Below the pieces are notes generated by a model that had not been told where the DNA came from, searched no databases, and saw nothing but the letters and a program-made list of their open reading frames with translations. From Dehalococcoidales bacterium (GTDB lineage: Bacteria > Chloroflexota > Dehalococcoidia > Dehalococcoidales > UBA5760), in contig JAQTTS010000056.1 of the NCBI GenBank assembly GCA_028710655.1, forward strand, positions 1-9,957: 9,957 nucleotides of DNA. The letters run 5' to 3'. Made by a program: the position numbers and the translations under genes. Below are positions 6,611 through 9,957 of this stretch, in pieces. The first letter of the stretch is position 1, and the number at the start of each line of letters is the position of its first letter.

Positions 6611-7051
6611 ACACTTTGAAGCTAAAGCGGTGGGGCGCTACTGTGCGATAGACAGTAACTTTCAACTAGCTTGTGCACTTACAATCTAGCTCTAGGTTCA
6701 GTTCCAGCAAGGCGGCGGTGGTGATTTGAGTCACGCTCGTAGTTGCTATTATTAGGTAAGTCATCTTACGATGAATTGTTAAATAAAGAATCAGTGTTTA
6801 GGGAAACAACTCAGTAGACTTATTACCGAAACGGATCTGGCGGGGCAGACTGACTCCGGAAACGTTTATGGTCAAAGCTCGTGAGCATGCTAATACTACC
6901 TATGCAAACGGGGGGAAGGCCAACCTAAATAGTGGAGAAGAGACCGAGGCAGTGGTAAGAGACCAATCTTTTGGTTAGCCTCATTCAAGGCCTTGCTGTA
7001 CAATGGTCGCACTGTCCAGGATGTCTGCCCCGCTAATAGGAGTTCTTTGAT
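6611..7051 (+). other. Noncoding end upstream of the IS110 transposase, possible bridge-RNA region
   Basis: 441 bases with stops in all frames and no recognisable protein. Inverted repeats on the transposase strand are TACTGT/ACAGTA (6639-6644, 6652-6657) and GTAAG/CTTAC (6756-6760, 6765-6769). There is also an 8-base stem GGCCAACC/GGTTAGCC (6918-6925, 6973-6980), with one C-A mismatch, enclosing about 47 bases. Alternative pairings are AAGGCC/GGCCTT (6916-6921, 6989-6994) and GACCAA/TTGGTT (6961-6966, 6971-6976). IS110-group elements encode a structured bridge RNA in the end just upstream of the transposase. The location and stem-with-large-loop pattern fit that, but the RNA itself is inferred. 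Part of this stretch may also be unrelated debris. Confidence 0.4.
7038..7042 (+). promoter_or_regulatory. Ribosome binding site deciding the transposase GTG start
   Basis: AGGAG, 9 bases before GTG at 7052. The in-frame ATG at 7070 has no comparable site. Confidence 0.6.
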
Positions 7052-7702
7052 GTGGTAAACGTTGATCAGATGGTCTACGTCGGTATCGACATTCATAGTA
7101 GGAAACATATTGTAGGTATCATTACTGGTACTCTATTGGAGCATGCAGGCACGGCATGGCAAAATGCAGAAACCTTCATTATTGAGAATACGATTGAAGA
7201 TTACCAACACCTTGATGCTACCATCAAGGCATATGCACCAAGTCATGAGAATGTAGCTATTGCTGTTGATCATACAGGGGGTCACTATTCGGAGCCTATT
7301 ATCCACTTCTTAGTCGAGCAAGGCTATCGGGTATGTTATTTAGAAACAAAAGCGGTCAAGGCCATAAGAGAACGATTCCTCGATCAAGTGAACAAAACCG
7401 ATAATATTGATGCTATTGGTGCTGCATATATACTTTATCTTAGAGATACACACGAGATATCATTTCGTATCGTACCAGTATCACCACAATTGAATTCGAC
7501 GGCTGCCCTTTTTCGCTCTCTCATATTGGAGAGGCAACGGTATATTAAGATGGCTTTGCAAGCAACGAACAGACTACATAACTTCCTACTGGCCGTTTTC
7601 CCTGAAGGTGAGGCAAAGTATTTTAGACAACTGGTAAGAATTGCTGATAGATACCCAACTCCCGAGCACATCTTAAACAGTAATGGACAAACGTTTAGAT
7701 AG
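7052..7702 (+). pseudogene. IS110-family DEDD transposase, truncated N-terminal half (216 aa)
   Basis: Recombinase of the IS110 family, which inserts circular element DNA using a RuvC-like DEDD domain, a C-terminal domain with a catalytic serine and, in the studied members, a bridge RNA. The fragment begins with YVGIDIHSRKHIVGI (D13). It continues with AVDHTGGHY at 71-79, where D73 stands in the position usually held by the tetrad glutamate. KTDNIDA at 115-121 follows, with D117 and D120. Helical residues to about 205 (ATNRLHNFLLAVFP) match the family's linker region. The family is normally around 350-420 residues. The frame stops at 7700-7702 after PTPEHILNSNGQTFR, so the whole Transposase_20 domain is missing and no continuation was found in the other frames up to 7826. 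The product is almost certainly inactive. Confidence 0.88.
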
Positions 7703-7826
7703 TGAGTTAGGGAAAGTAAAAGAAGGTGGATTCTGATGTGCTGGTGCGTATCCGCTCAAGGCTGGGTATTAATCGAAACGCTGGTTGAGGCTGTTCCCTC
7801 ATCGGTGTGCTGATTGAAGAAGAAGG
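7703..7826. other. Unassigned remnant between transposase fragment and ABC ATPase gene
   Basis: 124 bases with no match I can recognise. One plus-strand frame reads DVLVRIRSRLGINRNAG before a stop, which may be debris of another gene. A short repeat TGAGG/CCTCA (7786-7790, 7797-7801) could form a 5-base stem, but there is no T-run to call it a terminator for the ABC genes. Confidence 0.35.
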
Positions 7827-8534
7827 TCACCGTGGTTCCGGTACGATTTTAGTGTTCAGTTCATCGATTATTATTCTGCCGTCCCGGACTTCGACGATGC
7901 GGTCGGTGTGTGAAGCTACTGTCCTATCATGAGTAACCACTATAAAGGTGGTATTGAACTCTTCCTTTATTTTGCCAAATAGCCGGCAGACGTTCTGTGT
8001 GGTTACCGAATCCAGATTGCCGGTGGGCTCGTCGGCAAGTATGATGCTGGGGTTGTTCATCAGTGCCCGCGCAATCGCTGTTCGCTGCTGTTCTCCTCCT
8101 GAAATCTGCGTCGGCAGTCTCTTCTCGAGTTTTCCTATACCCACTATGTCCAGGAGATTTCTGGCTCTATTCAGTACTTGCCCGGATTGACTTCTATTGT
8201 GTATTCGATGCGGCATTAATACGTTTTCCAGGACGGTAAACTCCGGTAGCAGATAATGAAACTGGAACACGAATCCGATGGTCCTGTTTCTAATTTCAGC
8301 CATCTGCTTTCTGTTCATGCTGGATACGAGTTTGCCGCCGATAGTTACCTCGCCGCTGGTCGGTGTATCCAGAATGCCCATAATATTCATCAGTGTACTT
8401 TTGCCGCTGCCGGACTCGCCGACTATGGCCGAGCAAGTCTTTGCTTCGAAACTCAGGTTGATATCGAATAATACCTGAGTCTGGTAGGCCCCGGAATATA
8501 TTTTGTTCACTCCTGATAGTTCCAGGGTAATCAT
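7827..8534 (-). CDS. ABC transporter ATP-binding protein, LolD/MacB-like, 235 aa
   Basis: Cytoplasmic ATPase of the MacB/LolD/FtsE class, which drives FtsX-type permeases that act mechanically on the outer side of the membrane. The complete nucleotide-binding set is present: Walker A GESGSGKST (39-47), Q-loop Q91 (FVFQFHYLLPEFTVLENV), signature SGGEQQR (145-151), Walker B IILADE (164-169), D-loop NLD (173-175) and H-loop H202 (VVTHD). The signature carries E148 where LolD/MacB proteins usually have Q (SGGQQQR), a tolerated variant. The length is standard. The ATG at 8532-8534 follows the permease stop with a single base between (TAAAATG), and AGAGAGG at the end of the permease serves as ribosome site, so translation is coupled. 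No membrane-fusion (MacA-like) partner is in the window. The substrate cannot be deduced. Confidence 0.95.
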   Translation of the reverse strand: MITLELSGVNKIYSGAYQTQVLFDINLSFEAKTCSAIVGESGSGKSTLMNIMGILDTPTSGEVTIGGKLVSSMNRKQMAEIRNRTIGFVFQFHYLLPEFTVLENVLMPHRIHNRSQSGQVLNRARNLLDIVGIGKLEKRLPTQISGGEQQRTAIARALMNNPSIILADEPTGNLDSVTTQNVCRLFGKIKEEFNTTFIVVTHDRTVASHTDRIVEVRDGRIIIDELNTKIVPEPR

Positions 8535-8535
8535 T

Positions 8536-9696
8536 TTAACCCTCTCTGATTACATCGACCGGGTTCAGTTTCAGGGATCTCCTTGCCGGAATCAAACCGG
8601 CCAGTGTTGATGATGATATCGCTATTACCCATGAGCGAATGATAAAGTTATAGTCAATATAGATTTCAATCAGAGCTGTACCCTCAGCGCTTGACGTGAA
8701 GGTATTAAAAGCATAGAGCAGACCGAGGCCCAGTGCGATGCCTGCTGTGGCACCTATCAAGCCGATCAGTAACCCTTGAAAAACGAAAATGAGACTGGCG
8801 TCGCGATCCGTAATTCCCATAGCTTTCAGAATACCCAGTTGCCGGGATTTTTGCAGCACTGTAATGGAAAGAACGCTGGAAATAGCTACTACTACAGAGG
8901 CCAGTACAACCCCCTGAATAACGCCGCTGGATATCGTTTGCCCTTCCAGTCCGCTAAGGAGCTCCTCGTTTTGGTCCTTCCAGTTCGTTACCTCGATGTC
9001 TTCGTTGTTGACTGCTTCCTCTATCCGGGCGGCGATTTTGTCGGCATCGAAGAGCCTGTCTTTATCGACGGTCATTATTACCTCCGTTACTCTGTCCCGG
9101 TAGCCGAAAAGGCGCTGCGCCGCAACCAGGTTGGTGATCACCCAGGATTTGTTGATACTCTCGATACCCAGGTCATAGAATCCGGCTACCTCGAATAGGT
9201 TAACACCGCCGTCGGGAGCAAGGATGGGAAGCTTATCTCCTATTTCAACCTCCAGTTCCTCCTCCAGACTTCTCCCGATCAGGACCTGTTTCAGAGACTG
9301 TAGTTGTTCCCCCTGGTATATTGATTCGGATATTCCGTAGATCCGGTCTGCGCTTTGAAAATCAAACCCTTGCACCAGTACTGGTAATATACTGTTGTCA
9401 TTAGGTACCGAGGCATTGCCGGTGGCTGTAACGGAAATCTTATCCAGGCCGTCGACATTCCGGACTTGATTGACGATAATCTCCCAGTTCTTAATAGTAT
9501 TGGTGTCCCCGGTCGGACGTATTGATATCTGCGGCTGATTTCCTATCGTGCTGTTGACCAGGCTGATCTGTAAGCCGATTATCAGCAAACCGACAAATAT
9601 CTGCACCGAGACGGCGATAGCTATCCCGAATATAATCAGGGCTGTCTGGCCCTTGCCTGATTTTAGAAACCTGGTAGCGATTTTCAGGGGAAGCAA
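8536..9696 (-). CDS. FtsX/MacB-family ABC permease, 386 aa, TTG start
   Basis: Membrane partner of the ATPase just downstream. TM1 is at about 18-42 (ALIIFGIAIAVSVQIFVGLL), followed by a large extracytoplasmic MacB_PCD-type domain (about 43-257). A three-TM FtsX domain follows, at about 258-282, 301-330 and 351-371. The segment RQLGILKAMG (286-295) and the terminal NPVDVIREG are characteristic of this family. Length and topology (1+3 TMs) match LolC/MacB-type permeases without the fused ATPase. The TTG at 9694-9696 is chosen because GAGGAGG (9706-9712) lies 9 bases upstream and an in-frame TAA directly precedes the TTG. A promoter at 9747-9775 drives the pair. Possible roles include lipoprotein or peptide export or drug efflux; none can be singled out. 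Confidence 0.93.
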   Translation of the reverse strand: MLPLKIATRFLKSGKGQTALIIFGIAIAVSVQIFVGLLIIGLQISLVNSTIGNQPQISIRPTGDTNTIKNWEIIVNQVRNVDGLDKISVTATGNASVPNDNSILPVLVQGFDFQSADRIYGISESIYQGEQLQSLKQVLIGRSLEEELEVEIGDKLPILAPDGGVNLFEVAGFYDLGIESINKSWVITNLVAAQRLFGYRDRVTEVIMTVDKDRLFDADKIAARIEEAVNNEDIEVTNWKDQNEELLSGLEGQTISSGVIQGVVLASVVVAISSVLSITVLQKSRQLGILKAMGITDRDASLIFVFQGLLIGLIGATAGIALGLGLLYAFNTFTSSAEGTALIEIYIDYNFIIRSWVIAISSSTLAGLIPARRSLKLNPVDVIREG

Positions 9697-9705
9697 TTAA
9701 TAAGC

Positions 9706-9712
9706 CCTCCTC
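9706..9712 (-). promoter_or_regulatory. Ribosome binding site deciding the permease TTG start
   Basis: GAGGAGG on the minus strand, 9 bases before TTG (9696). The codon immediately upstream of the TTG is TAA, so no earlier in-frame start exists. Confidence 0.8.
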
Positions 9713-9746
9713 ATATGGTTCGCTGTCAATAATCGTCTTATTCTGC

Positions 9747-9775
9747 ATTATCCAATAAATAGCGCTGTCTGGCAA
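9747..9775 (-). promoter_or_regulatory. Promoter of the ABC permease-ATPase pair
   Basis: Minus-strand TTGCCA (9770-9775), 17-base spacer, GATAAT (9747-9752). Initiation near 9740 gives a leader of about 44 bases. Confidence 0.6.
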
Positions 9776-9793
9776 TTATGATGATATACATTA

Positions 9794-9957
9794 TTATCGA
9801 ATAATCAGCAGTCCGACTAAAGCCAGAGCAGCGATGGGCGGTATGGCGGGTACCGCCTTGCCTTTGAGGAAAACGGCCTGGATCAGGTAGGCCAGCGCCA
9901 GTCCCGAGAGCGTGAAGGCTGCGGTGATGATGGCAGTAGCCAGACCCTGGGCAAAAT
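9794..9957 (-). CDS. C-terminal 53 codons of an unidentified membrane protein (runs off right edge)
   Basis: A minus-strand frame enters from the right edge (first complete codon TTT at 9955-9953) and stops at TAA (9794-9796). It reads as two hydrophobic stretches, about residues 5-30 (TAIITAAFTLSGLALAYLIQ) and 38-52 (AIPPIAALALVGLLII), joined by the short basic turn FLKGKAVP. This suggests the end of a multi-pass membrane protein. The coding character is clear (GC-rich third positions, no stop in the frame), but the family cannot be named from this tail. It is upstream of the ABC pair on the same strand, with a 97-base gap that contains a promoter, so it need not be part of the same transcript. 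Confidence 0.65.
   Translation of the reverse strand, partial: FAQGLATAIITAAFTLSGLALAYLIQAVFLKGKAVPAIPPIAALALVGLLIIR

Larger units (their letters stand above)
6599..7826 (+). mobile_element. Decayed IS110-family insertion element (approximate bounds)
   Basis: Contains noncoding sequence (6611-7051), an N-terminal IS110 transposase fragment (7052-7702) and about 124 unassigned bases. The left limit is set by the loss of dehydrogenase similarity near 6598, and the right limit by the end of the ABC gene. The true element ends are not visible because IS110 elements usually lack terminal inverted repeats. Truncation of the transposase indicates that it cannot move by itself. Confidence 0.6.

Noticed and set aside
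6896..7108. 70-residue minus-strand frame
   Set aside because: It overlaps the noncoding element end and the transposase start, and no motif was recognised.
8256..9198. Plus-strand frames opposite the ABC genes
   Set aside because: They lie opposite verified ABC motifs and have no family features.
9491..9775. 94-residue minus-strand frame MPDSAIYW...
   Set aside because: It overlaps the well-supported permease start in another frame, has no recognisable family, and its start lies upstream of the predicted transcription start.

Overview
The window looks like a chromosomal segment of a bacterium, probably an anaerobe or microaerophile. It carries perR, rubrerythrin and catalase-peroxidase together, a CorA transporter, a prohibitin-like protein, four tRNA genes and a MacB-like ABC pair. 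My best taxonomic guess is Chloroflexota (Dehalococcoidia-like), from the general look of the proteins and the tRNA-Arg with anticodon GCG. That is an impression, not a demonstrated placement. Shine-Dalgarno sites and -35/-10 promoters are conventional, and TTG and GTG starts are used several times.

Left part (1-2289, minus strand): a peroxide-defence cluster read right to left as perR-like repressor, rubrerythrin, katG, with gaps of 31 and 53 bases. katG runs off the left edge; 401 N-terminal codons are present. A -35/-10 promoter and a Fur-family-like inverted repeat lie in front of perR. The likely logic is that the repressor senses peroxide or iron and controls itself and the two peroxide-removing enzymes. 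katG is visibly more GC-rich than its surroundings.

Middle (2391-5746): a small cyclophilin-like (TM1367-type) protein and a small lipoprotein on the plus strand, then a convergent corA. The corA leader of about 90 bases has inverted repeats and a possible 15-codon leader ORF. A divergently placed two-TM SPFH (band 7/prohibitin-like) membrane protein follows.

tRNA cluster (5803-6134, minus): Val(CAC), Leu(CAG), Arg(GCG), Val(TAC) in order of transcription, behind a TTGAAT-17-TATAAT promoter.

Damaged region (6479-7826): the first 43 codons of a nucleotide-sugar dehydrogenase are cut off by unrelated sequence. That sequence leads, through 441 noncoding bases with inverted repeats, into the N-terminal half of an IS110-family DEDD transposase that lacks its C-terminal catalytic-serine domain. 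About 124 unassigned bases follow. This is a decayed insertion element whose upstream noncoding end is where an IS110 bridge RNA would be expected.

Right part (7827-9957, minus): a tightly coupled FtsX/MacB-type permease and LolD/MacB-type ATPase behind a good promoter, preceded by the last 53 codons of an unidentified membrane protein cut by the window edge.
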